A stretch of DNA of 64,000 nucleotides from Methylobacterium iners (GTDB taxonomy: Bacteria; Pseudomonadota; Alphaproteobacteria; Rhizobiales; Beijerinckiaceae): positions 1 through 64,000 of the forward strand of contig NZ_BPQP01000013.1 of assembly GCF_022179305.1 (NCBI RefSeq), given 5' to 3'. The notes under the pieces were generated by a model. The model did no database searches, was not told the origin of the DNA, and was given only the letters and a program-made list of their open reading frames with translations. The position numbers and the translations under genes are program-made. Below are positions 15,529 to 25,639 of the stretch, in pieces (within the stretch, counting starts at the first letter, position 1; the number at the start of each line of letters is the position of its first letter).

Positions 15529-18066
15529 TCAGGCCGCGGTGACCGTGTTGCGCTCGACGCTGAGCACGGCGTCGAAAGGCGCCTCGTCGTCCAAGGATCC
15601 CGCGTCCGGCACGCAGACGATGAGGCCGCTGCCGGCCCGCGCCTCGCGCAGGGCCCGCAGGCGCTCGCGGATCTCGGCGGGCTTGCGGTCCTCCAGCGCG
15701 ACGGCGACGACCACGATGTCCGGCCGGCGGGCGAGGCAGCGGGCGAGGTCGATCGCGACGCGCTCGCGGGCGCCGATCGCGTGCTCGCCGAGGCTGGCGC
15801 CGCCTCCGCCGAGGCCGGGCTCGACGCGGCTCGCGAGGCCGAGCCGGTAGACGGTTGGCTCCAGACCCTGCTCGGAGAGGACGCGGCGGACCAGTGCGCG
15901 AACCCGCGTCTCGGCGCCTGCCTCCTCGCCGTTGATGCGACCGAACAGGACGTTTTCCTCCAGGCTCGCCGCGGCCGTGAGCCGGTTCGGATCGTAGAAC
16001 TCGACCGACCCGCGCAGATGCGGCGGCATCAGCGCCGCGAAGGATCGACGGGCGCCGACGATCCGCTCCTCGAAGGCCGAGTCGACGAGGCCGAAGCGGT
16101 GCCGGGTCTCGCTGTAGCGGAGCGCCAGACCGGTCAGCCGCTCGCGATCGCGCTGACCGGCGGGACCCCGCCGCCAACCCTTCGCCTCGGGCTGGCGTCC
16201 GATCAGGTCCTCGAAATAGCCCCGGTCCGCGGCCGGAAACAGCGAGAAGGCGTCGAAGAGCGGGTGGTCGTCCGGCAGGTCCGCGAAGATCTCGACCGTG
16301 CTGCGCGCCACCTGGAGGCCGATATCGACGAGGGGTCGGCTCAGGTCCTCGGCCTCGAGCACGGCCCGCAGGTAGGGATGAGAGGCGAGCCGTCCCTCGG
16401 CGAAGACCGGCCCCACGGGCTCCCCGAACAGGATGTTCTCGCCCACCGTCGCCTGGTGATTGTAGCGGGCGGGATCGAAGGCCTCGACCAGGCGCGAGGC
16501 CTTGTCGGCCGCGAGCGCGTCGCGCACGGCCTGGCGGGCGGCGACGATCGCCCGGGCCACGGCGGGCTCGGCCTCCGGATCGATGGCCCCTTCGAGGCCG
16601 CGGGCATAGACGAAGGCGTCGAGGCCGGTGACCTTCAGGATCGCGATGAGGTCGGCATCGTCGGGCGTCGCGCCGGGCGCCGCGCCGTAGAGAAGGTTCT
16701 GGCGCAGGCTCCCCTCGATCAGCACGGCCTCAGTGCCGGCCAGGGCGATCCGCCGGGCGCGCTCGGCCGCATCGAGGCCGCGGAGATCGATGCCGTCATA
16801 GGTCACCGCCCCCGCCGTGGGTTCCAACTGTCCGGCCAGCACCGCGGCCAGCACCCGGCTGCCGCTGCCCCGCTGCCCGAGGATGGCGACATGCGCGGGC
16901 ATCGTCACCGCAAGGTCGACGCCGGCGAGGCGTTCGCCGCTCGCCGGATCGTAGGCGCCGACGCCGGCGGCGGCGAGCGGCCCGCCTCGCGGGAAGGCCG
17001 CTTCCCCGTGCCGGCTGAGCGCCCGGGCTTCGAGGGCCTCCAGCGTCCGGGCAATGTCCCGGAACAGGGGCGCGACGCCCTCCCGGACCAGCCACAGACG
17101 CAGGGTGACGGCCACGGCGATCACCGCCAGCGCGAAGGCACCGCCGGCCGCGACGAGGGCACCGATCGCGACGGGCGCTGCTCCGCCCGCATCGCCGCGC
17201 CAGAGCGCCGCCGCGAGCACGATCGCGGGAAGCAGGATGCCGAGCGCCAGCGAGGGCGCTCGGGCATAGGCGAGCGCGGACTCGGACGCCGCGAGCGCGG
17301 TCCGCGTTGCCATGCCCTTGGCGGCGAGGCGGCGGCGCTCGTGGTCCGCGGCGCCGTGGACGCGCACCGCCGGCATGCGCCGGAGCAGGTCTGCGAAGGT
17401 GCGCTCGGCCGCTGCGCTCTCGCTGCGGCGCAGGTCGGCCCGGGCGGCGGTCCGCTTCAGGATCAGCATCCGGGCAAGGCCTGCCGCCAGGAGACCGACC
17501 GCGACGGCGGGCACGAGGCGTGGTGCAGCGAGTCCGGCGAGGAGCAGCGCCAGCAGCACGGCCCCGATCGCCAGCGCGGGCGCGAGCAGGCAGAGGCCGA
17601 GCAGCATGTCCATGCGGGCGAGCAAGGCGCCCATGCCCTGAGTCAGGCTGCGGGCCTCGTCGCGGGCGCCGGGCGGGGCGCGGAGGATCGCCTCGGTGAC
17701 GCGGCTGTTGAGCCGCCGCACCGTGCGGGTCTGAGCCAGGAAGGCGAGCCGCGCGACCGACCATCCGAGCAGGGCGGCGCCGAGGGCCGCGAAGCAGAGC
17801 CCGACCAGCGCGGCGAGGATCAGGTCCGGTTGGGGAAGGGTCCAGCCTTCGACGAGGACCAGCGGTGCGGCCTGCCCGAGCGAGGGAATTGCGACGGGCA
17901 GGAAGCTGCCCTTTGCACCCCCGCCGACCAGAACGCCGACGAGGTCGCGCAGGCAGAGAAGCGCCAGGATGGCGAGCGGTCCGCCGAGACCGAGCGCCAG
18001 CCCGATCGCGGCGAGATGATAGCCTCGGGCGGAATGCCAGGCGAAAACGACGGGATCACGTTCCAT
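15529..18066 (-). CDS. Degenerate ABC exporter-like fusion protein
   Basis: An 845-residue protein with an ABC-exporter layout: about six hydrophobic segments in residues 18-330, then a nucleotide-binding-like region. The Walker A equivalent (residues 397-404) reads GQRGSGSR and lacks the lysine. At the expected Walker B (783-793, DIVVVAVALED) the Asp-Glu pair is gone, and the signature helix (759-776) has no LSGGQ. The motif that normally follows the Q-loop occurs three times: SLRQNLLYG 453-461, TVGENILFG 540-548, SLEENVLFG 701-709. This makes the region about twice the normal size. ATP hydrolysis by this chain alone seems unlikely. No partner subunit is adjacent and the function is unknown. 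Confidence 0.75.
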   Translation of the reverse strand: MERDPVVFAWHSARGYHLAAIGLALGLGGPLAILALLCLRDLVGVLVGGGAKGSFLPVAIPSLGQAAPLVLVEGWTLPQPDLILAALVGLCFAALGAALLGWSVARLAFLAQTRTVRRLNSRVTEAILRAPPGARDEARSLTQGMGALLARMDMLLGLCLLAPALAIGAVLLALLLAGLAAPRLVPAVAVGLLAAGLARMLILKRTAARADLRRSESAAAERTFADLLRRMPAVRVHGAADHERRRLAAKGMATRTALAASESALAYARAPSLALGILLPAIVLAAALWRGDAGGAAPVAIGALVAAGGAFALAVIAVAVTLRLWLVREGVAPLFRDIARTLEALEARALSRHGEAAFPRGGPLAAAGVGAYDPASGERLAGVDLAVTMPAHVAILGQRGSGSRVLAAVLAGQLEPTAGAVTYDGIDLRGLDAAERARRIALAGTEAVLIEGSLRQNLLYGAAPGATPDDADLIAILKVTGLDAFVYARGLEGAIDPEAEPAVARAIVAARQAVRDALAADKASRLVEAFDPARYNHQATVGENILFGEPVGPVFAEGRLASHPYLRAVLEAEDLSRPLVDIGLQVARSTVEIFADLPDDHPLFDAFSLFPAADRGYFEDLIGRQPEAKGWRRGPAGQRDRERLTGLALRYSETRHRFGLVDSAFEERIVGARRSFAALMPPHLRGSVEFYDPNRLTAAASLEENVLFGRINGEEAGAETRVRALVRRVLSEQGLEPTVYRLGLASRVEPGLGGGGASLGEHAIGARERVAIDLARCLARRPDIVVVAVALEDRKPAEIRERLRALREARAGSGLIVCVPDAGSLDDEAPFDAVLSVERNTVTAA

Positions 18067-18198
18067 CCACGCCCCTGCCCGTCCCCATCCGCGGTCTCGT
18101 CATACCGGACGGAATAGAGGACGGGCTCGCCGGGGGGAAGCGTGGCGGTTGGGCTGCGGCGCCTCGTACGTGCCCTGGCGCACGAAGCTTCGCGCGTC

Positions 18199-19815
<1,617 letters not shown>

Positions 19816-20198
19816 GCTCGTCTCTCCTCGGGCCCCTGATCGCACCACGTCGCAAGATCGGGCGCCGCGAGGGCAGCCCGGATGACCTCGATGGTACGTC
19901 CGCGCGGTCGTTCAGGTCCGCCGCGCGCAGGTTCACCGCCCACCGAGGGTTGTCTGCATAGACGGCGAAGCTTCGCCGTCAACAGAACTTTGGCCTAAGA
20001 TGCTAACGCTCAAGCCTGTTCGCAGGGTTCCGCTACCCGCGGCCGAATTCGCCCGTCCCAAGGCTGAACAGGACGCCGAAGCCGCGCAGAACCGAGAAAA
20101 TTCGTGGGAAACCACCTATCTGTCGCTGATGTGCCCGCCGCGACCGACCGTGCCGCAAACGGTGCGCGGATCACCTCACGCCACGAGATGCCCTCACC
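19816..20198. promoter_or_regulatory. Divergent intergenic region, pckA / recR
   Basis: 383 bp without a gene. It contains the pckA Shine-Dalgarno, the perfect palindrome at 19961-19980 and presumably promoters in both directions. An open frame beginning at 20000 runs into recR in another frame and has no recognisable product, so it is not called. Confidence 0.6.
19961..19980. promoter_or_regulatory. Perfect 20-bp palindrome upstream of pckA
   Basis: The half-site GACGGCGAAG is followed immediately by its exact reverse complement with no spacer. A transcription-factor operator is more likely than a terminator because there is no loop and no T-run. The regulator is unknown. Confidence 0.5.
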
Positions 20199-20804
20199 AT
20201 GCCGCAAGCCGTCGCCGGCCCAGAGATCGAGCGCCTGATCCAGCTCCTCGCCCGGATGCCGGGGCTGGGACCGCGCTCGGCGAGGCGGGCCGCGCTCCAG
20301 CTCATCAAGAAGCGGGACACGTTGCTCGGGCCGCTCGCCGAGGCGATGCGGATCGCGGCCGAGCGCATCGTCGTGTGCCGCGAATGCGGGAACGTCGACA
20401 CCTCCGAGCCCTGCACCATCTGCCGCGATGCGAACCGCGACCCGAGCATGCTGGTCGTAGTCGAGGACGTCTCCGATCTCTGGGCGCTGGAGCGCTCGGG
20501 CGCCGTCACGGCGCGCTATCATGTGCTCGGCGGCGTGCTCTCGGCCCTCGACGGCGTGCGCCCCGAGCACCTGAACCTCGAGCGCCTTGGGGAGCGGGCC
20601 GGCGACCCCGCGGTGAAGGAGGTGATCCTGGCGCTGAACGCCACGGTCGACGGCCAGACGACGGCCCATTACGTCACCGAGTCACTGAACCATCTCGGCC
20701 TCAAGGTGACCCGGCTCGCCCATGGTGTGCCGGTCGGCGGCGAGCTCGACTACCTCGACGAGGGCACCCTCTCGGCCGCGATCCGGAGCCGGACGGCGTT
20801 CTGA
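20199..20804 (+). CDS. recR: Recombination protein RecR
   Basis: A 201-residue RecR. It has an N-terminal helix-hairpin-helix ([17 protein letters not shown]), the four-cysteine zinc finger CRECGN-x5-CTICRD, and a Toprim domain starting at [11 protein letters not shown]. RecR acts with RecF and RecO to load RecA at single-strand gaps. The usual dnaX and ybaB neighbours are not in this window. A GNAT gene begins two bases after the stop, so recR appears to head a unit running into def, fmt and truA. Confidence 0.95.
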   Translation: MPQAVAGPEIERLIQLLARMPGLGPRSARRAALQLIKKRDTLLGPLAEAMRIAAERIVVCRECGNVDTSEPCTICRDANRDPSMLVVVEDVSDLWALERSGAVTARYHVLGGVLSALDGVRPEHLNLERLGERAGDPAVKEVILALNATVDGQTTAHYVTESLNHLGLKVTRLAHGVPVGGELDYLDEGTLSAAIRSRTAF

Positions 20805-20806
20805 CC

Positions 20807-21307
20807 GTGACGGAGTGGATAGACGCGTCCGCCGTCCGCATCGTACCGGCCGATGGCGAGCGCGACCTCAATGTGGTTCGGAATCTGTGGCGGGGCTATG
20901 CCGACGCCCTTGGGGTCGACCTCGCCTTCCAGGGCTTCGAGGCCGAGCTCGCCGTACTGCCCGGCCGTTACGCGCCGCCCGCGGGTGCGCTTCTCCTGGC
21001 GCGCGACGCCGCCAGACGGGACCTCGGATGCGTCGCGCTTCGGCCGATCGCACCGCCCGGCTGTTGCGAGATGAAGCGTCTCTCCGTCTTGCCGGAGTGC
21101 CGCAATCGCGGCATCGGACGACGCCTCGTCGAGGCCGTGATTGATCAGGCCCAACGCATCGGCTACCGCGAGATGCGCCTCGACACCTTGCCCACGATGG
21201 AGGGCGCCATCGCGCTCTACGAGGCCGCAGGCTTCACACCGATCGCGCCGTATTACGACACGCCGATCGCGGGCACGATCTTCTACGGACGGCCCCTCAC
21301 GCTCTGA
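20807..21307 (+). CDS. GNAT-family N-acetyltransferase
   Basis: A 166-residue acetyltransferase. The acetyl-CoA pyrophosphate-binding motif is LPECRNRGIGRRLVEAVI, and the C-terminal part ALYEAAGF is typical of GNAT motif B. The start is a GTG two bases after the recR stop, indicating translational coupling. The fold is clear, but the acceptor (a small molecule, or a protein N-terminus or lysine) is not. Its place between recR and def is conserved gene order in some alphaproteobacteria as far as I recall, which hints at a protein-maturation role; that is inference. Confidence 0.85.
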   Translation: MTEWIDASAVRIVPADGERDLNVVRNLWRGYADALGVDLAFQGFEAELAVLPGRYAPPAGALLLARDAARRDLGCVALRPIAPPGCCEMKRLSVLPECRNRGIGRRLVEAVIDQAQRIGYREMRLDTLPTMEGAIALYEAAGFTPIAPYYDTPIAGTIFYGRPLTL

Positions 21308-21375
21308 GCCCCATTTGACCGGTCTTCGGCGCACCCTTATCTGCGACGGAAACCCCCGCCCTTAGCCGCGACGCC

Positions 21376-21894
21376 ATGACCATTCGTCCCCTCGTGATCC
21401 TTCCGGACACGCGCCTGCGCCTGAAATCCGAGCCCGTCGGCCCGGTCACGGACGAGATCCGCCGGCTCGCCGCCGACATGCTCGAGACGATGTACGATGC
21501 GCCCGGGGTCGGCCTCGCCGCCATCCAGATCGGCGTCCCGAAGCGCGTCGTCACCATCGACACCTCGAAGGACGAGGATGCACGCCGGCCGCAAATCTTC
21601 CTCGACCCGGAGATCGTCTGGTCGTCGGAGGAGAAGCGGGTCTACGACGAGGGCTGCCTCTCCATCCCGGAGTATTACGGTGAGGTCGAACGGCCGGACC
21701 GGGTCCGCGTGCGGTTCCGCGACCTCGACGGGGCGACCCAGGAGATCGAGGCGGACGGACTTCTCGCCACCTGCATCCAGCACGAGATCGACCACCTGAA
21801 CGGCGTCCTGTTCATCGATCACCTGTCCAAGCTGAAGCGCGATCGCGTCGTGAAGAAATTCGCCAAGGCGGCCAAGCGCGGCGAGGCCGCCTGA
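21376..21894 (+). CDS. def: Peptide deformylase
   Basis: A 172-residue peptide deformylase that removes the formyl group from nascent protein N-termini. All three family motifs are intact: [17 protein letters not shown] (metal cysteine) and QHEIDHLNG (two metal histidines and the catalytic Glu). Length is normal. It precedes fmt by about 40 bases, the usual bacterial def-fmt arrangement, so the enzymes that add and remove the formyl group are made together. Confidence 0.96.
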   Translation: MTIRPLVILPDTRLRLKSEPVGPVTDEIRRLAADMLETMYDAPGVGLAAIQIGVPKRVVTIDTSKDEDARRPQIFLDPEIVWSSEEKRVYDEGCLSIPEYYGEVERPDRVRVRFRDLDGATQEIEADGLLATCIQHEIDHLNGVLFIDHLSKLKRDRVVKKFAKAAKRGEAA

Positions 21895-21937
21895 GCGTCG
21901 GGGCCGCGGCGCCTCCGGCCATGAGGCTCGTGCCGGC

Positions 21938-22870
21938 ATGAGGGTCGTCTTCATGGGCACCCCGGATTTCGCGGTGCCGACGCTGGCTCGCCTGTGCGCG
22001 GACGGGCATGTCATCGCCGCCGTCTACACCCGTGCGCCGGCCAAGGCCGGCCGCGGCATGGGCTTGAGGCCCTCCCCAGTGCATGCCAGGGCCGAGAGCC
22101 TCGGGCTTCCCGTCCTGACGCCGGCGAGCCTGAAGGGTCCGGAGGCGACCGAGACCTTCAGGGCCCACGACGCAGACGTCGCGGTGGTCGTCGCCTACGG
22201 CCTGCTGCTGCCCCAGGCGATCCTCGACGCGCCCCGGCAGGGCTGCCTCAACCTGCACGGCTCGCTTCTGCCCCGCTGGCGCGGTGCCGCCCCGATCCAG
22301 CGGGCGGTGATGGAAGGCGACGCCGAGAGCGGGGTCGGCATCATGCGGATGGAGGCCGGGCTCGATACCGGTCCCGTCGCGATGGAGGCGCGGGTGCCGA
22401 TTGCGCGCGGCATGACCGCGGGCGAGCTCCACGACGCCCTGATGCCGCTGGGCGCGGACCTGATGAGCCGCGCCCTCGCGGTGCTGGCCCGCCAAGGACT
22501 GAGCTTCACGCCGCAAACCGAGGAGGGCGTGCTCTACGCGCGCAAGATCGGGAACGACGAGGCGCGCATCGACTGGACGCAGCCCGCCGAGACCGTCGCG
22601 AACCGGATCAACGGACTCTCCCCCTTCCCGGGCGCCTTCTTCGAGGCCGATCTCGGCAAGGGACCTGAGCGGGTGAAGGTGCTGCGCGCGGGCCCCGCTG
22701 CCGGCGGCGGTGCGCCCGGCACCCTCCTCGATGCGGAAGGCGCGATTGCCTGCGGCAGCGGCGCCGTGCGGCTCGTCGAGATCCGCCGGGCGGGCAAGGG
22801 CGGAACGATCCGCGGAGACGAGTTCCTGCGCGGAGCGCGGCTGTCGCCCGGCGCCCGCCTGACCGCCTGA
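21938..22870 (+). CDS. fmt: Methionyl-tRNA formyltransferase
   Basis: A 310-residue enzyme that formylates initiator Met-tRNA using 10-formyl-tetrahydrofolate. The N-terminal formyltransferase domain carries FMGTPDFAVPTL, the signature GCLNLHGSLLPRWRGAAPIQ and the catalytic-region GIMRMEAGLDTGP. The C-terminal tRNA-binding domain follows from about residue 205. Its TGA overlaps the truA ATG by one base (TGATG), a strong sign of coupled translation. Confidence 0.96.
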   Translation: MRVVFMGTPDFAVPTLARLCADGHVIAAVYTRAPAKAGRGMGLRPSPVHARAESLGLPVLTPASLKGPEATETFRAHDADVAVVVAYGLLLPQAILDAPRQGCLNLHGSLLPRWRGAAPIQRAVMEGDAESGVGIMRMEAGLDTGPVAMEARVPIARGMTAGELHDALMPLGADLMSRALAVLARQGLSFTPQTEEGVLYARKIGNDEARIDWTQPAETVANRINGLSPFPGAFFEADLGKGPERVKVLRAGPAAGGGAPGTLLDAEGAIACGSGAVRLVEIRRAGKGGTIRGDEFLRGARLSPGARLTA

Positions 22871-23655
22871 TGCCCCGCTACAAGCTCGTCATCGAGTACG
22901 ACGGCGCCCCCTTCTGCGGCTGGCAGCGCCAGGCCGAAGACCCGACCGTCCAGGGTGCCATCGAGGCGGCGGTGACGCGGTTCTCAGGCGAGGCGGCGCG
23001 CCTCACCTGCGCTGGGCGGACCGACGCGGGCGTGCACGCCATCCATCAGGTCGCTCATCTCGACCTGTCGCGGCCATGGCGAACGGACACGATCCGCGAC
23101 GCGCTCAACGCGCATCTGCGGCCCGATCCGGTTGCGATCCTCAGCGCCGAGGCCGTCAGCCCGGACTTCGACGCGCGCCATTCCGCGATCCGCCGGCACT
23201 ACCGCTACCGCATCCTCAACCGTCGCAGCCCCGCCGCCCTGACCCGCGCACAGGTCTGGCACGTGCCCTGGCACCTCGATGCCGACCTGATGCGGGCGGC
23301 CGCGCAGAAACTCCTCGGCCGGCACGACTTCACCGCCTTCCGGGCCGCCGAATGCCAAGCGAACAGCCCCGTGCGCACGCTGGAGCGGCTCGACGTGTCC
23401 CGCCCCGTCTGCGGGCCGTCCGATGAGATCCTGATCGAGACCGCGGCGCGCTCGTTCCTGCACCATCAGGTCCGCGCCATGGTCGGCACGCTGATGCTGG
23501 CCGGAAGCCGCCGTCTCAGTGCCGCCGACGTGGCCGACATCCTGCGCTCCCGCGACCGGAGCCGCTGCGGCCCGATGGCGCCGGCCCACGGCCTGACCTT
23601 CGTCGGCGTCGACTATGCTGCCGTCGAGCCGCCCCAGGCGTTAACCGTTTCTTAA
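22870..23655 (+). CDS. truA: tRNA pseudouridine(38-40) synthase
   Basis: A 261-residue TruA. The catalytic aspartate lies in the conserved CAGRTDAGVHAIHQVAHLDL segment, and FLHHQVRAMVGTL is the second family signature. The enzyme modifies uridines 38-40 in the anticodon stem of several tRNAs. The start overlaps the fmt stop. The 3' end is unusual: its final codons and stop lie inside a perfect CtrA-type box (23641-23655), so the coding end doubles as part of the next gene's promoter region. Confidence 0.95.
   Translation: MPRYKLVIEYDGAPFCGWQRQAEDPTVQGAIEAAVTRFSGEAARLTCAGRTDAGVHAIHQVAHLDLSRPWRTDTIRDALNAHLRPDPVAILSAEAVSPDFDARHSAIRRHYRYRILNRRSPAALTRAQVWHVPWHLDADLMRAAAQKLLGRHDFTAFRAAECQANSPVRTLERLDVSRPVCGPSDEILIETAARSFLHHQVRAMVGTLMLAGSRRLSAADVADILRSRDRSRCGPMAPAHGLTFVGVDYAAVEPPQALTVS
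23641..23655 (+). promoter_or_regulatory. CtrA box 1 (TTAA-N7-TTAA)
   Basis: TTAA-CCGTTTC-TTAA is an exact match to the full CtrA consensus and overlaps the truA stop codon. In a genome of roughly 70% GC two TTAA tetramers at this spacing are rare by chance. It lies 71 bp upstream of the cysteine peptidase start. Confidence 0.75.
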
Positions 23656-23694
23656 TCCGGCGATTGCCGCCAAAGCCAAGCCGTGAGACGTTCG

Positions 23695-23709
23695 TTAACG
23701 AGAGATTAA
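23695..23709 (+). promoter_or_regulatory. CtrA box 2 (TTAA-N7-TTAA)
   Basis: TTAA-CGAGAGA-TTAA is a second exact CtrA-type box, ending 17 bp upstream of the ATG at 23727. So close to the start it would cover the promoter or the leader, which fits repression or start-site overlap as well as activation. Confidence 0.75.
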
Positions 23710-23726
23710 CGGGACGGACGACGGTC

Positions 23727-24383
23727 ATGCGGATCGCGGTTTCCAAGCGTCGGGTTGCGGTGATGAGCTTGGCCAAGGCCGTGGGCGCGATGCTGCTTGC
23801 CGGCCTTGCCTTGACGCCGGCCGCGCAGGCCCAGACCCTGGCCTCCCTGCCGACGGTGCCGAGCGCGATCGAGGCGGCCGGCGACGCCCGCCCGATCACC
23901 GCCTGGGTGGATTTCTGTCAGTCGTACCAGGCCGAATGCGCGGTCGACCGCCGCGAGCCGACGATGATCACCCTGAACGCGGCGAACTGGGGCGCGATCG
24001 TTTCCGCCAACCGCCGCGTCAACAAGAGCATCCGCGCGATCACGGACGTGGAGCATCTCCACGTCGCCGACCGCTGGGACCTCGCGGAGGACGGCTCGGG
24101 TGATTGCGAGGACTTCCAGCTCCTCAAGCGCAAGCTCCTCGTCGAGGCGGGCCTGCCGCGCCGGGCCATGCGGATGACCGTCGTCATCGACGAGAAGGGC
24201 GAGGGCCATGCCGTGCTCACCCTGATCACCGACCGCGGCGACCTCATCCTCGACAACAAGACCAACAACGTCCTGCCCTGGCGCCAGACCGGCTACACCT
24301 TCATCAAGCGCGAGAGCCAGAATGCCGTGGCCTGGGTCTCGCTCGGCCGGGCGACCTCGCCGGTCACGACCGCCAACCGCTGA
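23727..24383 (+). CDS. Bacterial transglutaminase-like cysteine peptidase (BTLCP)
   Basis: A 218-residue exported protein of the DUF920/COG3672 group. A signal peptide ends near residue 36 (AAQAQ). The catalytic triad typical of transglutaminase-like peptidases is visible as Cys127 (GSGDCEDF), His161 (EGHAVLTL) and Asp176 (LILDNKTNN). The best-known relative, LapG, cleaves a surface adhesin, but the target here is unknown. The start at 23727 gives a normal signal peptide; an internal ATG at 23763 is also possible. Two perfect CtrA boxes precede it, suggesting cell-cycle or motility control. Confidence 0.88.
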   Translation: MRIAVSKRRVAVMSLAKAVGAMLLAGLALTPAAQAQTLASLPTVPSAIEAAGDARPITAWVDFCQSYQAECAVDRREPTMITLNAANWGAIVSANRRVNKSIRAITDVEHLHVADRWDLAEDGSGDCEDFQLLKRKLLVEAGLPRRAMRMTVVIDEKGEGHAVLTLITDRGDLILDNKTNNVLPWRQTGYTFIKRESQNAVAWVSLGRATSPVTTANR

Positions 24384-24423
24384 ACACGTCGGTCCCGAAA
24401 CGGGAGTGCCCGAGATCGCGGCC

Positions 24424-24438
24424 TTAGGATTGCATTAA
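24424..24438 (+). promoter_or_regulatory. Near-consensus CtrA box
   Basis: TTAG-GATTGCA-TTAA matches seven of eight defined CtrA positions and ends about 41 bp upstream of the ATG at 24480. Because two perfect boxes lie 700 bp upstream it may belong to the same regulon, but alone the evidence is modest. Confidence 0.4.
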
Positions 24439-24479
24439 GCCTGCCGGGGCGAGGGTGCCGCACTTCGCGAGCATCCCGC

Positions 24480-24818
24480 ATGACGAGCTGCCCCCGCCCA
24501 CGAACCGCCCTCCTCCTCATCACCGTCGCTTGGCTGGCGCCCGTCGGGCCGGCACAGGCCGACGGCGAGGTCGCAGCCCTGCACTCCGCTTGGCGTGGGT
24601 GCCTTCACCGGACCTTCGGCCTGCAATCCGCCCTTACCGGCCGGGCTCTGGCGGCCGACACGGCCCTGCGCAGCTGCCGCGAGAGCGAAAGCGCCTATCT
24701 CACCGCGCTGGCCGCCTCGCCCCTGGTGGATGGGGACGACGTCGCCCGCGTCCGTCCCGCCCTGCTCCAGCGTGCGAGGGGCTGGTTGCTGGGCAGAGCC
24801 CCCTCCCCGACGCTCTAA
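24480..24818 (+). CDS. Small exported protein of unknown function
   Basis: A 112-residue product with a clear signal peptide (hydrophobic residues 9-25, cleavage likely after the Ala at residue 26). The mature part is about 85 residues, with two cysteines (in WRGCLHR and LRSCRE) spaced to form a disulfide and a mainly helical, Ala/Leu-rich composition. I do not recognise a family. It stands alone after the cysteine peptidase and ends six bases before a convergent small gene. Codon use is like the neighbours, which supports a real gene. Confidence 0.6.
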   Translation: MTSCPRPRTALLLITVAWLAPVGPAQADGEVAALHSAWRGCLHRTFGLQSALTGRALAADTALRSCRESESAYLTALAASPLVDGDDVARVRPALLQRARGWLLGRAPSPTL

Positions 24819-24824
24819 GCGCAG

Positions 24825-25076
24825 CTACGGCGCGACGAACCAGAACCGCCGTCGCGAGAAGAGCATGTCGGCCTGTCCCACGGCGGCCTCGGCGGGCTTC
24901 GCCGAGGCCAAGCCGCAGGGCGGCTCCAGCCGGGGATGGGCGGCAGGCAGGATGATCGCGCCCGTCGGCGGCACCAGCCCCAGACGCATCTGCACCTCCG
25001 GATGCCGCGCAGCCGCGATCGTGGCGATGCCGGCAATCAGCGCCCCCGCGACCGTGCCGAGTAGAAAATTCATCAT
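24825..25076 (-). CDS. Small single-span membrane protein of unknown function
   Basis: About 83 residues starting MMNFLLGTVAGALIAGIATIAA, one N-terminal transmembrane segment or uncleaved signal, followed by a soluble tail of about 60 residues with ARHPEVQMRLGLVPP. The open frame extends further upstream to 25256, but that extension is irregular and unlikely. No family is recognised. It is convergent with the small exported protein gene. Confidence rests on the well-formed membrane segment at a plausible start. Confidence 0.5.
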   Translation of the reverse strand: MMNFLLGTVAGALIAGIATIAAARHPEVQMRLGLVPPTGAIILPAAHPRLEPPCGLASAKPAEAAVGQADMLFSRRRFWFVAP

Positions 25077-25261
25077 GCGCGCGGATTCTCGGAGTCGCCC
25101 TCGTTCAGGAGCGGCTATGCCTCTCTCAGATCGACGTAATCCGCAGGGAGGGCGGCATTGCGGCGGCCAGGGATGGCACGAAGTGTTAAGGCCGCTCTGC
25201 GACATCTTCGAGCCAATCGCCGCGCGAACGCGGATCGCAAGGGTCAGAGAGGGCACTCGTC

Positions 25262-25639
25262 ATGATGCAAGCGGCTCACGCTTACGCGCGAACCTCGCAA
25301 TCCGTGTTGACGCCGCGCGAGGCCGAGGCCGCCGTTCTGCTCAAGGCCGCCAACCGCTTGAACGCCGTCCGCAGCGACTGGCCGAACCAGGCGAACCTCC
25401 TCAACGAGGCCCTCAACTTCAATCAGCGGGTCTGGACCGTGATCTCCAGCGCCGCCTCTGAACCGTCGAATCCCATCCCGGATTCGCTGAAGCAGAACGT
25501 TGTCAGCCTTGCCGTGTACGTGTTCCGCACGACACTCGACGCGATGATCGAGCCGACGGTCCAGCGGCTCGACTCGTTGATCTCGATCAACCACCACCTC
25601 GCCGCCGGCCTCCAGGGCAATCCTGGGACCGCTCCCTGA
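25262..25639 (+). CDS. flaF: Flagellar biosynthesis regulator FlaF
   Basis: A 125-residue cytoplasmic protein of the FlaF family, which in alphaproteobacteria promotes flagellin synthesis or secretion and opposes FlbT. Recognisable segments are the AYARTSQSVLTPREAEAAVL start, LNEALNFNQRVWTVI and the C-terminal VVSLAVYVFRTTLDAM. Unusually, flbT and flagellin genes are not next to it; the only possible relative nearby is a FlaG-like gene 318 bp downstream on the opposite strand. A single TTAAG lies upstream, too little to call a CtrA site. Confidence 0.85.
   Translation: MMQAAHAYARTSQSVLTPREAEAAVLLKAANRLNAVRSDWPNQANLLNEALNFNQRVWTVISSAASEPSNPIPDSLKQNVVSLAVYVFRTTLDAMIEPTVQRLDSLISINHHLAAGLQGNPGTAP

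Noticed and set aside
20000-20198. Open frame starting at 20000 ahead of recR
   Set aside because: It continues through recR in another frame and only becomes meaningful at 20807, where the GNAT gene has its own GTG start.
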